Positions 11,014 through 20,796 of a stretch of 55,910 nt of DNA are shown here, one piece after another; position 1 is the first letter of the stretch; every line of letters starts with the position of its first letter. Both the position numbers and the translations under genes were made by a program. The notes under the pieces are model-generated. The model did not search any database. It was not told the DNA's origin and saw nothing but the letters and a program-made list of their open reading frames with translations. The stretch covers positions 1 through 55,910 of the forward strand of contig NZ_JAAYXO010000142.1 of the NCBI RefSeq assembly GCF_012515855.1. Reading direction: 5' to 3'. This DNA comes from Gordonia sp. (in: high G+C Gram-positive bacteria) (GTDB taxonomy: Bacteria > Actinomycetota > Actinomycetes > Mycobacteriales > Mycobacteriaceae).

Positions 11014-12123
11014 TCAGACGTGCGTCTGCACGAACGGTGGGAGGACGACCGTGCAGTTCAGCGCGCGACCACGGACGTCGACCACGACCTCGTCGCCCTT
11101 CTTGACGCCCGACGCGACGTCGATGAAGGCCAGCGCGATGCCCTGCTTCAGGGTCGGCGAGAAGGTGCCCGACGTGCAGACGCCGATCGCCGGACCGCCG
11201 GCTTCCAGGTGCACCGTGCAATCCGCACGCGGGACCCCGCGGCCGGTGGCGAGCAGACCGTACAGGCGACGCGCCGGTCCCGCAGCGCGCTCCGCGATCA
11301 GCGCGTCGCGGCCGAAGAACTCCGGCTTGTCCCAGCCGACGGCCCAGGCCGACCGCGCCTGCACCGGCGTGATGTCGACGCTCAACTCATGACCGTGGAG
11401 CGCGTAGCCCATCTCGGTGCGAAGGGTGTCGCGCGCCCCCAGCCCGGCCGCCTGTCCGCCACGCTCGGTCACCTGCGCCAGCAGTGCGTCGAAGACGACG
11501 CCCGCGTCGTCCCACGCGGGGAGCACCTCGTACCCGTGCTCACCGGTGTACCCGGTGCGGCACACGCGCATCGCGATCTCGCGGCCGTCCACGGTGATCG
11601 TCCCGTCGGCGAACGCCATGTAGGGCATCTCGGTGGGCAGCCCCAGGGCGTCGAGCACCTCGGTCGACTTCGGCCCCTGAACGGCGAAGACCGCGTAGTC
11701 GCGATGCTGGTCGGTGATCGTCACGCCCTCCGGCGCGACTGCCTCCAATGCAGCGATGACGGCCGGGGTGTTGGCGGCGTTGGGAATGAGGAAGACCTCG
11801 TCGTCGCTGACCAGGTAGGTGATCAGGTCGTCGATCACCCCTCCGTCCGGTGTGCAGCACATGGTGTACTGCGCCTTGCCGACTTCGATCTTGCCCAGGT
11901 CGTTGGTGAGCGTCCGGTTGATGAACGCCGCCGCGCCGGGACCTGCGACGAGCGCCTTGCCGAGGTGGCTGACGTCGAAGATGCCGACGGCCTCGCGGAC
12001 CGCGGTGTGCTCGGCGACGGTGCCCGCGTACGAGACCGGCATGTTCCATCCGCCGAACTCGGCGAAGGAGGCGCCCAGGGCGGTGTGACGATCGGCGATC
12101 GGGCCGGCGAGGAGTTCAGTCAT
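11014..12123 (-). CDS. gcvT: Aminomethyltransferase, glycine cleavage T protein
   Basis: Releases ammonia from the lipoyl-bound aminomethyl group of GcvH and passes the one-carbon unit to tetrahydrofolate. The 369-residue protein shows GGWNMPVSY near the N-terminus, [17 protein letters not shown] and [12 protein letters not shown], all family hallmarks, and a C-terminal barrel domain. The frame is open for another 258 codons upstream, but that part overlaps the aminopeptidase gene. The ATG at 12123 fits the family start ([14 protein letters not shown]) and has TACCGT 7 nt upstream. The lipoate synthesis genes in this window supply the cofactor its partner needs. Confidence 0.95.
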   Translation of the reverse strand: MTELLAGPIADRHTALGASFAEFGGWNMPVSYAGTVAEHTAVREAVGIFDVSHLGKALVAGPGAAAFINRTLTNDLGKIEVGKAQYTMCCTPDGGVIDDLITYLVSDDEVFLIPNAANTPAVIAALEAVAPEGVTITDQHRDYAVFAVQGPKSTEVLDALGLPTEMPYMAFADGTITVDGREIAMRVCRTGYTGEHGYEVLPAWDDAGVVFDALLAQVTERGGQAAGLGARDTLRTEMGYALHGHELSVDITPVQARSAWAVGWDKPEFFGRDALIAERAAGPARRLYGLLATGRGVPRADCTVHLEAGGPAIGVCTSGTFSPTLKQGIALAFIDVASGVKKGDEVVVDVRGRALNCTVVLPPFVQTHV

Positions 12124-12130
12124 GCCGCTA

Positions 12131-12136
12131 ACGGTA
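12131..12136 (-). promoter_or_regulatory. Leaderless -10 element of gcvT
   Basis: TACCGT on the minus strand ends 7 nt before the gcvT ATG. A leaderless start leaves no room for a glycine riboswitch, and none was seen. Confidence 0.5.
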
Positions 12137-12199
12137 TCGCCCCCGCCCACCGGGAGTTCCCGGACCGTCCCGCCCGCACCTGTGGCAGAGTTGAACGGC

Positions 12200-13732
12200 G
12201 TGAGCGCCAACGACTTCTCCGACCGCGTCCGCGGTCCCCGCATCGACCTGACCACCGGACTCTCGAGCGACGACGACGCCTTGATCGTCGGGCTGATCTC
12301 CGCAGCCGAAGGGGACGACGATCCGTCGCTGCTCCTCGTCGACGATCTGCTCGACGACGCGACCGCCGAACAGCTCAGCGAGAGCTTGAAGGCACTCGGC
12401 GCCACCGGCGCCACCGGCGAGATCACCAAGGTCCCCGCCCCTGCCGCCCTCCCGGTCGGTCTCGTGGTCTCCGTCGGACTCGGCGCGGCCGCGAACCTCG
12501 ACGACGCCGAGGCCGTCCGGCAGGCCGCGGGCACCGCGATCCGCGCCGTCGACGGCTCGGCTCGCGTAGTCAGCACGCTGTCCGCCGCGGGCGTCGGGCC
12601 CGCCGCCGAGGGGTCGTACCTGGGCGCGTACCGATTCGACGAGACGCGCAGCGACAAGTCGCGGTCGGCCAAGCGTCCGCCGGCGACGGTGCTGTTGGCG
12701 GTCGACGCCAAGACCAAGCAGGACAAGGCCGAACTCGACCACGCGCTGATCGTCGCCGACTCGGTGGCCATCGCCCGCGACTTCGTCAACACCCCGCCCA
12801 ACATCCTGTTCCCCGCCGAGTTCGCCGAGCGCGCACGCGTCCTCGCGAGTAAGGCGGGCCTGCGGGTGGAGATCCTCGACGAGGTGGAACTCGCCAAGGG
12901 CGGCTACGGCGGCATCATCGGCGTCGGTCAGGGCAGTTCGCGCAAGCCGCGCCTGGTCCGCCTCACCCACGAGGCGAAGGGCGCCGAGCGCACCGTGGCC
13001 CTCGTCGGCAAGGGCGTCACGTTCGACACCGGCGGCATCTCGATCAAGCCCGCCGCGGGCATGGACCAGATGACCTCGGACATGGGCGGCGCCGCCGCGG
13101 TCATCGCGTCGACCATCGCCGCCGCTCGCCTCGACGTTCCGGTGACGGTGATCGCCACCGTCCCGATGGCGGAGAACATGCCGTCGTCCACCGCGCAGCG
13201 CCCGGGCGACGTCCTCACCCAGTACGGCGGGACCACCGTCGAGGTGCTCAACACCGACGCCGAAGGTCGCCTCATCCTGGCCGACGCGATCGTCCGCGCG
13301 TGCGAGGACAAGCCGGACTTCCTCATCGACACCGCGACGCTCACCGGCGCGCAGATGGTGGCACTCGGCACCCGGACCCCGGGCGTCCTCGGCACCGACG
13401 ACTTCCGCGACTGCGTGGCAGCGACCTCGCAGGCGGTCGGTGACAACGGCTGGCCGATGCCGATGCCGACCGAGCTGCGCGGCGACCTCGACTCGCGCGT
13501 CGCCGACCTGGCGAATGTCACCAACCATCGCTGGGGCGGCATGCTCTCGGCAGCCATCTTCCTCCGCGAGTTCGTCACCGAGGGCCTCGACTGGGCTCAC
13601 ATCGACGTCGCAGGCCCGGCGTTCAACAGCGGCGGACCGTGGGGTTACACCGCGAAGGGCGGCACCGGCGTACCCGTCCGGACCATCGTCGCCGTCATCG
13701 AGGACATCGCCGGAGATCCGTCGCAGCAGTGA
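12200..13732 (+). CDS. pepA: Leucyl aminopeptidase, M17 family
   Basis: Cytosolic two-metal aminopeptidase that removes N-terminal residues from peptides. Metal and catalytic residues lie in [19 protein letters not shown] (Asp276 onward) and [12 protein letters not shown] (351-362, Asp353 and Glu355). The N-terminal macro-like domain is Ala-rich, as in M. tuberculosis PepB (Rv2213). The frame is open from an ATG at 12122, but that start would overlap the gcvT start. The GTG at 12200 is preferred because CAGAGT, a weak -10-like hexamer, ends 8 nt before it. The product would have 510 residues. The start is the only uncertain point. Confidence 0.92.
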   Translation: MSANDFSDRVRGPRIDLTTGLSSDDDALIVGLISAAEGDDDPSLLLVDDLLDDATAEQLSESLKALGATGATGEITKVPAPAALPVGLVVSVGLGAAANLDDAEAVRQAAGTAIRAVDGSARVVSTLSAAGVGPAAEGSYLGAYRFDETRSDKSRSAKRPPATVLLAVDAKTKQDKAELDHALIVADSVAIARDFVNTPPNILFPAEFAERARVLASKAGLRVEILDEVELAKGGYGGIIGVGQGSSRKPRLVRLTHEAKGAERTVALVGKGVTFDTGGISIKPAAGMDQMTSDMGGAAAVIASTIAAARLDVPVTVIATVPMAENMPSSTAQRPGDVLTQYGGTTVEVLNTDAEGRLILADAIVRACEDKPDFLIDTATLTGAQMVALGTRTPGVLGTDDFRDCVAATSQAVGDNGWPMPMPTELRGDLDSRVADLANVTNHRWGGMLSAAIFLREFVTEGLDWAHIDVAGPAFNSGGPWGYTAKGGTGVPVRTIVAVIEDIAGDPSQQ

Positions 13733-13929
13733 TATCTGCCTCACTTCGAGGTTCGCCGGACTGCCACAGCAGGAAGAATCTTTCGGAGTAGGCTGACTCA
13801 CGGAAGTCGGCTCACCCGGCCGATATCGCGGGCGCCGGCACACGATCAGTTGGTGCACCACACCATCACCCGGACTGAATGATCGACCGAACAGCACAGT
13901 TCACGAAATTGTTAGGGAGTCACAAGCAA
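13733..13929 (+). promoter_or_regulatory. Intergenic region with likely promoter of the E2 gene
   Basis: No gene is seen here. A TAGGCT hexamer at 13789-13794 is the best -10 candidate and would give a leader of roughly 130 nt. A 10-bp palindrome, TGGTGCACCA, lies at 13851-13860. The strong ribosome binding site AGGGAG sits about 10 nt before the ATG at 13930. The assignment of the -10 is tentative. Confidence 0.35.
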
Positions 13930-15642
13930 ATGGCCTTCTCTGTCGAGATGCCCGCACTGGGCGAGAGCGTCACCGAGGGAACCGTCACCCAATGGCTGAA
14001 GCAGGAGGGCGATACCGTCGCGATCGACGAGCCGCTGCTCGAGGTCTCGACCGACAAGGTCGACACCGAGATCCCCTCGCCCGTGGCGGGCGTGCTGGTC
14101 AAGATCGTCGCCGCTGAGGACGACATCGTCGAGGTCGGCGGCCAGCTCGCGCTGATCGGAGACGCCGGCGAAGCTGCCGCGCCTGCCGCCGCAGCTGCGG
14201 AGCCGGAGCCCGAACCCGAGCCCGAGCCGGCACCCGCCGCTGCTGCTCCCGCTGATCCTCCGCCCGCCGCCGCACCGACTCCCGCGGCGTCCGGAAGCGG
14301 CACCGACATCGTGATGCCGGAACTCGGCGAATCCGTCACGGAGGGCACCGTCACCAACTGGCTCAAGCAGGTCGGCGACACCGTCGCGATCGACGAGCCG
14401 CTGGTCGAGGTCTCGACCGACAAGGTCGACACCGAGATCCCCTCGCCCGCCGCAGGCGTGCTGCTCGAGATCATCGCGGACACCGACGACATCGTCGAGG
14501 TCGGCGGACGACTCGCCGTGATCGGTGAGCCCGGCGCCGCAGCCGCCGCGCCGGCAGCACCCGCACCCGCGCCCACTCCGGAACCGGCGCCCGAGCCGAC
14601 TCCGGCTCCCGTCGCCGCTGCTCCGGCTCCGGCTGCCCCGGCCGCTCCTGCTCCCGCGGCCGCTGCTCCCGCCGCTGCCGAGTCCACCGAACTGCAGTCG
14701 ACTCCGTATGTGACCCCGCTGGTCCGCAAGCTGGCTGCCGAGAACGGCATCGACCTGTCGACGGTCAAGGGCACCGGCGTCGGCGGCCGCATCCGAAAGC
14801 AGGACGTGCTCGCCGCAGCCGAGGCCAAGGCTGCCCCGGCTCCCGCCGCAGCAGCTCCCGCCGCCGCACCGGCCGCCGCCTCGGCACCGGCACCCGCTGC
14901 CAGCCCCGAGCTCGATGCGCTGCGTGGAACCACGCAGAAGATCAACCGCATCCGTCAGATCACCGCGGCCAAGACTCGTGAGTCGCTGCAGACGAGTGCT
15001 CAACTGACCCAGGTTCACGAAGTCGACATGACCCGCATCGCGCAGCTGCGCACCGCGGCGAAGGCGAACTTCAAGGCCGCGGAGGGCGTCAACCTGACCT
15101 TCCTGCCGTTCTTCGCGAAGGCCGTGGTCGAGGCGCTCAAGGTGCACCCGAACATCAATGCGTCGATCAACGAGCAGGCCAAGGAGATCACGTACCACGC
15201 GGACGTGCATCTGGGCATCGCCGTCGACACCCCTCAGGGGCTCTTGTCGCCGGTGATCCACAACGCCGACGACCTCTCCCTCGCCGGCCTGGCACGCGCC
15301 ATCGCCGACATCGCCGATCGCGCACGCTCGGGCAACCTGAAGCCCGACGAGCTCGCAGGCGGCACGTTCACCATCACCAACATCGGTAGCAACGGCGCGC
15401 TCTTCGACACCCCGATCCTGGTCCCGCCGCAGGCGGCCATGTTGGGTACCGGCGCCATCGTCAAGCGTCCGGTGGTCCTCACCGGAGAAGACGGCACCGA
15501 GTCGATCGCTGCACGATCGATGGCGTTCCTGCCGCTGACCTACGACCACCGCCTGGTCGACGGCGCCGACGCCGGCCGGTTCATGACGACGGTCCGTCAG
15601 CGTCTCGAGGGCGCGGAGTTCGCAGCCGATCTGGGGCTGTAA
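13930..15642 (+). CDS. dlaT: Dihydrolipoamide acyltransferase, E2 component (DlaT/SucB type)
   Basis: Core E2 of a 2-oxoacid dehydrogenase complex. The 570-residue protein has two lipoyl domains (about 1-80 and 123-200) with lipoyl-lysines Lys43 and Lys165 in the motif STDKVDTE. These are joined by Ala-Pro-rich linkers, followed by a peripheral subunit-binding domain ([19 protein letters not shown], about 257-292) and a C-terminal acyltransferase domain ending in the active-site motif [13 protein letters not shown]. The homologue Rv2215 serves pyruvate dehydrogenase and peroxynitrite defence in M. tuberculosis; the substrate here is not settled by sequence. The start ATG follows AGGGAG. lipB and lipA, which make its cofactor, lie downstream. 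Confidence 0.94.
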   Translation: MAFSVEMPALGESVTEGTVTQWLKQEGDTVAIDEPLLEVSTDKVDTEIPSPVAGVLVKIVAAEDDIVEVGGQLALIGDAGEAAAPAAAAAEPEPEPEPEPAPAAAAPADPPPAAAPTPAASGSGTDIVMPELGESVTEGTVTNWLKQVGDTVAIDEPLVEVSTDKVDTEIPSPAAGVLLEIIADTDDIVEVGGRLAVIGEPGAAAAAPAAPAPAPTPEPAPEPTPAPVAAAPAPAAPAAPAPAAAAPAAAESTELQSTPYVTPLVRKLAAENGIDLSTVKGTGVGGRIRKQDVLAAAEAKAAPAPAAAAPAAAPAAASAPAPAASPELDALRGTTQKINRIRQITAAKTRESLQTSAQLTQVHEVDMTRIAQLRTAAKANFKAAEGVNLTFLPFFAKAVVEALKVHPNINASINEQAKEITYHADVHLGIAVDTPQGLLSPVIHNADDLSLAGLARAIADIADRARSGNLKPDELAGGTFTITNIGSNGALFDTPILVPPQAAMLGTGAIVKRPVVLTGEDGTESIAARSMAFLPLTYDHRLVDGADAGRFMTTVRQRLEGAEFAADLGL

Positions 15643-15651
15643 GCACCGGAC

Positions 15652-16536
15652 ATGCGCATTGCAGTTGCGGGCAGCCACGGGCTGATCGGTTCGGCCCTGG
15701 TTCCCGCACTGTCGCAGGCGGGGCACGACGTCCACACTCTGGTGCGTCGTGCCCCCGTCGGCGAGCGGGAGATCGAGTGGTCTCCGCAGGACGGCCGGTT
15801 GGCGCCGCAGGCGCTCGACGGTTTCGACGCGGTGATCGGTCTCGGCGGTGAGGGCATCGGTGATCACCGCTGGAGCGGTCAGGTGAAGCAACGCCTCCGC
15901 GACTCCCGCATCATTCCCACCACCGTGCTCGCCGAAGCGGTCGCCGCAGCGGGCGTCGGCATCTTCATCAACGCCAGCGCCACCGGCTTCTACGGCGACA
16001 CCGGCGAGACGCCCGCTGACGAGTCGACAGCGGCCGGCACCGGTTTCCTCGCCGACCTGACGACCGACTGGGAGGCCGCGACAAGGCCTGCCGCCGACTC
16101 GGCGCGCGTCGTGCTGCTCCGCACGGGACCGGTCCTGTCGCGTCGCGGCGGTCTGCTCGCCAAGCTCCGCCCGCTCTACCGCCTCGGACTCGGAGCACGG
16201 ATCGGAGACGGTAGGCAGTGGTTCTCGTGGATCACCCTGCCCGATGAGATCGCCGCCATCACGCACGTCCTGCACGACGACACGATCATCGGGCCGGTGA
16301 ACCTCACCTCCCCCGAGCCTGCACGGTTCGCCGACTTCTCCGATCACCTCGCCCGCGCCGTGCACCGGCCCGCCCTGATGCGGGTGCCCGCCTTCGTGGC
16401 CCGGCGGGCAGGCGGCGAGATGGTCGAGGAGATGATCCTGGCGTCCTCACGGGTGATCCCGACCAAGCTCGTCGAGTCCGGCTTCGCCCACACTCACCCG
16501 AATCTGACTACTGCACTGGAGTACAGCTGTGCGTAA
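15652..16536 (+). CDS. TIGR01777 family epimerase-like protein (SDR fold, DUF1731)
   Basis: A 294-residue extended SDR-type protein with the nucleotide-binding motif [11 protein letters not shown] (5-15), the family segments [15 protein letters not shown] and NASATGFYG, and a C-terminal DUF1731-like part ([14 protein letters not shown] to the end). The biochemical role is unknown; the family is often called cell-division inhibitor SulA-like without good support. It starts 9 nt after dlaT and overlaps lipB by 8 nt, so it is in the lipoate operon, as is Rv2216 in M. tuberculosis. Confidence 0.88.
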   Translation: MRIAVAGSHGLIGSALVPALSQAGHDVHTLVRRAPVGEREIEWSPQDGRLAPQALDGFDAVIGLGGEGIGDHRWSGQVKQRLRDSRIIPTTVLAEAVAAAGVGIFINASATGFYGDTGETPADESTAAGTGFLADLTTDWEAATRPAADSARVVLLRTGPVLSRRGGLLAKLRPLYRLGLGARIGDGRQWFSWITLPDEIAAITHVLHDDTIIGPVNLTSPEPARFADFSDHLARAVHRPALMRVPAFVARRAGGEMVEEMILASSRVIPTKLVESGFAHTHPNLTTALEYSCA

Positions 16537-17224
16537 CGCATCGTCGCGGGCCGACGGAACCTCCGTCGAAGTCCGCCTGCTCGGCACCGTCGACTACGAC
16601 GAGGCCTACCAGCTTCAGCACCGGCTCGCCGACCAGCGGGCGTCGGGCGAACTGGATCACGACGTGATGCTGCTGCTTGAGCACCCGTCGGTCTACACCG
16701 CGGGCAAGCGGACCGAGGACTCCGACCGTCCGGTCAACGGCGCGCGGGTCATCGAGGTCGACCGCGGTGGTCGCATCACCTGGCACGGCCCGGGACAGTT
16801 GGTCGGCTACCCGATCATCAAGCTCGCCGAACCGCTCGACGTCGTCGACTACGTACGCCGCCTGGAAGAGGCGCTGATCGGCGTCTGCGCCCGCAACGGT
16901 GTCACCACCGGTCGGGTCGCGGGGCGCTCCGGGGTCTGGATCAGCGACGCCGCAGGCGAGCGGAAACTCGGCCAGGTGGGCATCCGCGTGGCGAAGGGCG
17001 TCACCCTGCACGGATTCGCTCTGAACGTGGACCCCGACATGACGGTGTTCGACGCGATCGTCCCCTGCGGGATCGCCGATGCGGGCGTCACTTCACTCGC
17101 CAAGGAGACCGGCTCGGCCATCACCGTCGACTCCATCCTCGACGACGTCGCCGAGCTCGTGCAGCGGTGCCTCGACGACGCCTCCGGCCCCGCCCTCGAC
17201 CCCAGCGTAGGATCTGTGCCGTGA
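16529..17224 (+). CDS. lipB: Octanoyl-[acyl-carrier-protein]:protein octanoyltransferase (LipB)
   Basis: Transfers octanoate from acyl carrier protein to lipoyl-accepting lysines, the first step of lipoate assembly. The catalytic pair is visible: Lys146 in RKLGQVGIR and Cys180 in [10 protein letters not shown]. Both lie four residues later than the known Lys142/Cys176 of the M. tuberculosis enzyme. Other motifs are [13 protein letters not shown] and [16 protein letters not shown]. The 231-residue protein starts at a GTG that overlaps the upstream gene by 8 nt; its stop overlaps the lipA start (GTGA). The tight coupling ties the two lipoate enzymes together. Confidence 0.96.
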   Translation: MRNASSRADGTSVEVRLLGTVDYDEAYQLQHRLADQRASGELDHDVMLLLEHPSVYTAGKRTEDSDRPVNGARVIEVDRGGRITWHGPGQLVGYPIIKLAEPLDVVDYVRRLEEALIGVCARNGVTTGRVAGRSGVWISDAAGERKLGQVGIRVAKGVTLHGFALNVDPDMTVFDAIVPCGIADAGVTSLAKETGSAITVDSILDDVAELVQRCLDDASGPALDPSVGSVP

Positions 17225-18264
17225 CCACCACCCCAGCCAGCCCCTCGTCGCCGCGTCCCGCCGACGCCCCCGACGGCCGCAAACTGCTGCGGCTCGAAGT
17301 GCGTAACGCGCAGACCCCGATCGAGCGCAAGCCCAAGTGGATCAAGACGCGCGCCACCATGGGCCCGGAGTACACCGAGCTCAAGGGCCTGGTCCGCAGC
17401 GAAGGTCTGCACACGGTGTGCGAAGAGGCCGGCTGCCCCAACATCTACGAGTGCTGGGAGGACCGCGAGGCCACCTTCCTGATCGGCGGCGAGCAGTGCA
17501 CCCGGCGCTGTGACTTCTGCCAGATCGACACCGGCAAGCCCGCACCGCTCGACCGCGACGAGCCCCGCCGCGTGGCCGAGTCCGTTCAGGCGATGGGTCT
17601 GCGCTACTCGACGATCACCGGTGTGGCCCGCGACGATCTCCCCGACGAGGGCGCGTGGCTGTACGCCGAGACGGTGCGCAAGATCCACGAGCTCAACCCG
17701 GGCACCGGCGTGGAGAACCTGATCCCCGACTTCCACGCGCGGCCCCACCTGCTCGACGAGGTCTTTGAATCACGGCCCGAGGTGCTCGCGCACAACCTCG
17801 AGACGGTGCCGCGCATCTTCAAGAGCATCCGCCCGGCGTTCCGCTACGAGCGGTCGCTGGAGGTCATCACCCGGGCGCGCGACTTCGGTCTCGTCACCAA
17901 GTCGAACCTCATCCTCGGCATGGGCGAGACCCCCGAGGAGATTCAGTCCGCGCTGCGGGACCTGCACGACGCCGGCTGCGACATCATCACGATCACCCAG
18001 TACCTGCGCCCGTCGGTGCGTCACCATCCGGTGGAGCGCTGGGTGAAGCCCGAGGAGTTCGTCGAGCACTCGAAGTACGCCGAAGAACTCGGCTTCGCCG
18101 GGGTGATGGCCGGACCGCTGGTCCGCTCGTCGTACCGCGCCGGTCGCCTCTACGCCCAGGCGATGGCTCGCCACGGGCGCGAACTGGCGCCGGAACTCGC
18201 GCACCTCGCTCAGGCCGGCTCCGCCAGCCAGGAGGCGTCGTCGGTCCTCGCACGTATGCGGTGA
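17221..18264 (+). CDS. lipA: Lipoyl synthase, radical SAM (LipA)
   Basis: Inserts two sulfurs into the protein-bound octanoyl chain to make the lipoyl group. Both 4Fe-4S sites are intact: the auxiliary cluster cysteines Cys67, Cys72 and Cys78 in [12 protein letters not shown], and the radical SAM motif Cys93-x3-Cys97-x2-Cys100 in CTRRCDFC. The C-terminal RSSYRAG supplies the auxiliary-cluster serine. The start is the GTG overlapping the lipB stop by 4 nt; the frame is open upstream but would run into lipB. The length is 347 residues. It is probably fed with clusters by carriers such as the A-type protein at 5035-5382 (inference). Confidence 0.97.
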   Translation: MTTTPASPSSPRPADAPDGRKLLRLEVRNAQTPIERKPKWIKTRATMGPEYTELKGLVRSEGLHTVCEEAGCPNIYECWEDREATFLIGGEQCTRRCDFCQIDTGKPAPLDRDEPRRVAESVQAMGLRYSTITGVARDDLPDEGAWLYAETVRKIHELNPGTGVENLIPDFHARPHLLDEVFESRPEVLAHNLETVPRIFKSIRPAFRYERSLEVITRARDFGLVTKSNLILGMGETPEEIQSALRDLHDAGCDIITITQYLRPSVRHHPVERWVKPEEFVEHSKYAEELGFAGVMAGPLVRSSYRAGRLYAQAMARHGRELAPELAHLAQAGSASQEASSVLARMR

Positions 18265-18344
18265 CCGTCCGACTCGATCGCCCGGACTGAATGCCGCGTC
18301 CCACAGACCGGGTGACACCGCGACGAAGCCCAATTCGCGCCCCG

Positions 18345-18350
18345 TAGAGT
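18345..18350 (+). promoter_or_regulatory. Leaderless -10 element of the DUF4191 gene
   Basis: TAGAGT ends 7 nt before the ATG at 18358, and so decides for that codon over the GTG at 18349. The rest of 18265-18344 shows no gene and no clear terminator. Confidence 0.5.
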
Positions 18351-18357
18351 GGCGGGT

Positions 18358-19113
18358 ATGGCGAAGGCGCAAGACAACGCGAGTAAAGAGGCGAAGCGGG
18401 CCGCAAAGGTCGCTCGCAAGGCGGCCAGCAAGGAACGCAGACAGCAGATCTGGCAGGCGTTCCAGATGCAGCGGAAGGAGGACAAGGCCCTCATCCCGCT
18501 GATGGTCGGAACCATCGTCGTCGCGACGCTGATCTTCGCCCTTCTCGGCGAGTTCGTCTTCGGCAGCTTGTGGCTGATGATTCCGTTGGGCCTGATCCTC
18601 GGTGTGCTGCTCTCGTTCGTCCTGTTCGGACGCCGAGTCCAGCGCAGTGTCTACAAGAAGGCCGAAGGCCAGCCGGGTGCGGCGGGCTGGGCGCTCAGCA
18701 ACATTCGCGGCCAGTGGCGCGTGCAGCAGGCCGTCACCGGCACCTCCCACCTCGATGCCGTGCACCGCGTCATCGGCAAGCCGGGTGTGATCCTGGTCGG
18801 CGAGGGCTCCCCCAGCCGCATCAAGCCGATCCTCTCGCAGGAGAAGAAGAAGGCCGCCCGCGTGGTCGGCGACACCCCGATCTACGAGATCCTGGTGGGC
18901 GACGGCGAAGGCATGGTTCCGCTCTCCAAGCTCGAGAAGCACATCCGCAAGTTGCCCAGCAACATCGACCGCAAGCGCATGGATGCGCTCGAAGGCCGCC
19001 TGGCCGCGCTGAAGGCCAAGGGCGCTTCCGGCCCGGCGATGCCCAAGGGCCCGATGCCGCAAGGCGCCAAGATGCGCAACGTCAGCCGTACCACCCGTCG
19101 TCGAGGAGCATGA
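18358..19113 (+). CDS. DUF4191 membrane protein
   Basis: A 251-residue protein of the actinobacterial DUF4191 family (Rv2219 in M. tuberculosis, also after lipA); function unknown. The N-terminal 45 residues are rich in Lys, Ala and Arg and should be cytoplasmic. Two membrane helices follow at about 46-88. The cytoplasmic C-terminal domain has AGWALSNIRGQWRV and LDAVHRVIGKPGVILVGEG, and ends in a Gly-Pro-Met-rich basic tail. It heads a unit in which the SDR gene begins 1 nt after its stop, so the accessory genes downstream may use its promoter. Confidence 0.85.
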   Translation: MAKAQDNASKEAKRAAKVARKAASKERRQQIWQAFQMQRKEDKALIPLMVGTIVVATLIFALLGEFVFGSLWLMIPLGLILGVLLSFVLFGRRVQRSVYKKAEGQPGAAGWALSNIRGQWRVQQAVTGTSHLDAVHRVIGKPGVILVGEGSPSRIKPILSQEKKKAARVVGDTPIYEILVGDGEGMVPLSKLEKHIRKLPSNIDRKRMDALEGRLAALKAKGASGPAMPKGPMPQGAKMRNVSRTTRRRGA

Positions 19114-19114
19114 C

Positions 19115-19909
19115 ATGACCGATCTCACCAAGTACGGCCCGTGGGCCCTCATCGTCGGCGGCTCCGAAGGAGTCGGTTCGGCGTTCGCCAAGCAGCTCGC
19201 CGCCGACGGCTTCAACATCGTGCTGATGGCCCGCAATGCCGAGCGCCTCGAAGCCGCGGCCGTCGACGTCCGCGAGGCCGGCGCCGAAGTGCGCACGGTG
19301 GCCCTCGACCTGCTGGCCGACGACGCGATCGACAAGCTCATCGCGGCCACCGCCGACATCGAGGTGGGCCTGCTGATCCTCAACGCCGGCGCCAACACCT
19401 ACGGCAGCGAGTTCGTCGGCGGCGACCTCGACAAGCACCTGCAGGTCCTCGACCTGAACGTGACCCGCCAGATTCCGCTGGTGCACCACTTCGCCCAGGC
19501 GATGGTGGAGCGCGGTCGCGGCGGCGTGATCCTCGTCGGCTCCCTGTCCGGCTACTCCGGCTCCGACCGCGAAGGCATCTACGCGGCGTCGAAGGCGTTC
19601 AGCCGGATCTTCGCCGAGGGCCTGTGGGCCGAGTCCAAGCCGCGCGGCGTGGACGTCCTGCACCTGGTCCTCGGTCTCACACGCACCCCCGCGATGGCAC
19701 GCAAGGGCCTCAACTTCGACATTCCGGGGATCTCGGCGTCCGACCCCGAAGCCGTCGCCGCGGAGGGCCTCGCCCACCTCGCCGACGGTCCGGTGTGGAT
19801 CACCGAGGGCAACGTCGAGGTGGCGCGAGCACGATCGTCGGCCACCGGCCGCGACACGCTCATCCTCAAGTCGATCGAGGGCATCAAGAAGATCGTCGGA
19901 AAGCTCTGA
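19115..19909 (+). CDS. Short-chain dehydrogenase/reductase (classical SDR)
   Basis: A 264-residue NAD(P)-dependent oxidoreductase of unknown substrate. The Rossmann glycine motif is GGSEGVG (15-21), followed by NAG in the beta-4 region (LILNAGANTYG). The catalytic Ser143, Tyr156 and Lys160 (IYAASK) are all present. The family resembles mycobacterial ketoreductase-like SDRs. It lies 1 nt after the DUF4191 gene and its stop overlaps the start of the LLM gene (TGATG), giving an SDR-LLM-SnoaL coupled set. No homologue sits here in M. tuberculosis, so the set is accessory. Confidence 0.88.
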   Translation: MTDLTKYGPWALIVGGSEGVGSAFAKQLAADGFNIVLMARNAERLEAAAVDVREAGAEVRTVALDLLADDAIDKLIAATADIEVGLLILNAGANTYGSEFVGGDLDKHLQVLDLNVTRQIPLVHHFAQAMVERGRGGVILVGSLSGYSGSDREGIYAASKAFSRIFAEGLWAESKPRGVDVLHLVLGLTRTPAMARKGLNFDIPGISASDPEAVAAEGLAHLADGPVWITEGNVEVARARSSATGRDTLILKSIEGIKKIVGKL

Positions 19910-20796
19910 TGCGAATCGGCCTCGGTCTCCCGATCGTCACCGCGTATCCGCCGACCACGCAGGAGTGGGAGCACGGCGCGGGGATCACCGAAATCGCCAC
20001 CGTGGCCCGAGTCGCCGACGCTCTCGGATTCCACCACGTCACCTGCAGCGAGCACGTCGCCGTCCCGGACGAGGTGGCGGCCGAGCGCGGCGGCGTCTAC
20101 TGGGATCCGCTCGCGACGTTCGGCTATCTGGCCGCGGTGACGCGACAGATCCGGTTCGCGACCAGTGTGCTGGTACTCGGCTATCACCACCCGTTGGAGG
20201 TCGCCAAGCGCTACGGGACGCTGGATCAAGTGTCCGGCGGTCGGCTGGTGCTCGGCGTCGGTGTCGGCAGCCTCGAGGAGGAGTTCGAACTCCTGGGCGC
20301 CGAGTTCGCCGGGCGCGGAGCTCGCGCCGACGATGCGCTCGCGGCGATTCGTTCCGCGTTCGCCACCGGGACGCCGTCGCACGCCGGACCGTACTACGCC
20401 TACGACGGCGTCACCGTGGAGCCTCATGCCGCGCAGGCCCAGGTCCCGGTCTGGGTGGGTGGCCGCAGCCGACGCGCGCTGCGCCGTGCCGTCGAACTCG
20501 GCAACGGTTTCAGCCCGTTCGCGCTGACGCCGGACCAGGTGCGCGACATGCTCGCGGCCACCGACCTGCCCGCCGACTTCGACGTGATCCTCCCCAGCGG
20601 TCCGCTGGACCCGCTGGGCGATCCCGGCGAGACCAGGCGACGAATCGATCGTCTCGGCGACGCCGGAGCCACGATCGTGACCGCGTCCATCGCAGCGACG
20701 AGCGTCGCACACTACGTCGAGCAGCTCACCGAGCTGCACGCCATCGGCCAGGCCCTCGGCGTGGCCTTCACCCCCGCAGGAGAGTTGTCGCCATGA
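19909..20796 (+). CDS. LLM-class, probably F420-dependent, oxidoreductase
   Basis: A 295-residue luciferase-like monooxygenase fold (PF00296). The N-terminus is MRIGLGLPI; the conserved barrel motifs are CSEHVAVP, RIRFATSVLVL-type (QIRFATSVLVLGY), HPLEVAKRYGTLDQVSGGRLVLGVGVG and PVWVGGRSRRALRRA. Such actinobacterial members commonly use coenzyme F420 rather than flavin, but the cofactor cannot be proved from sequence. The true start is the ATG overlapping the SDR stop; the open frame reaching back to 19141 is an overlap with the SDR gene. Its stop overlaps the next start (ATGA). Confidence 0.85.
   Translation: MRIGLGLPIVTAYPPTTQEWEHGAGITEIATVARVADALGFHHVTCSEHVAVPDEVAAERGGVYWDPLATFGYLAAVTRQIRFATSVLVLGYHHPLEVAKRYGTLDQVSGGRLVLGVGVGSLEEEFELLGAEFAGRGARADDALAAIRSAFATGTPSHAGPYYAYDGVTVEPHAAQAQVPVWVGGRSRRALRRAVELGNGFSPFALTPDQVRDMLAATDLPADFDVILPSGPLDPLGDPGETRRRIDRLGDAGATIVTASIAATSVAHYVEQLTELHAIGQALGVAFTPAGELSP

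Noticed and set aside
12124-12199. Glycine riboswitch before gcvT
   Set aside because: The gap is 76 bp and shared with a divergent gene, the gcvT start appears leaderless, and no glycine aptamer core is seen.
12124-12897. N-terminal extension of the gcvT frame
   Set aside because: The added 258 residues lie antisense to the aminopeptidase and match nothing in the T-protein family, which begins at the ATG at 12123.
19141-19908. N-terminal extension of the LLM oxidoreductase frame
   Set aside because: It is an Arg-rich translation of the SDR gene in another frame; the LLM family start MRIGLGLPI lies at 19909.
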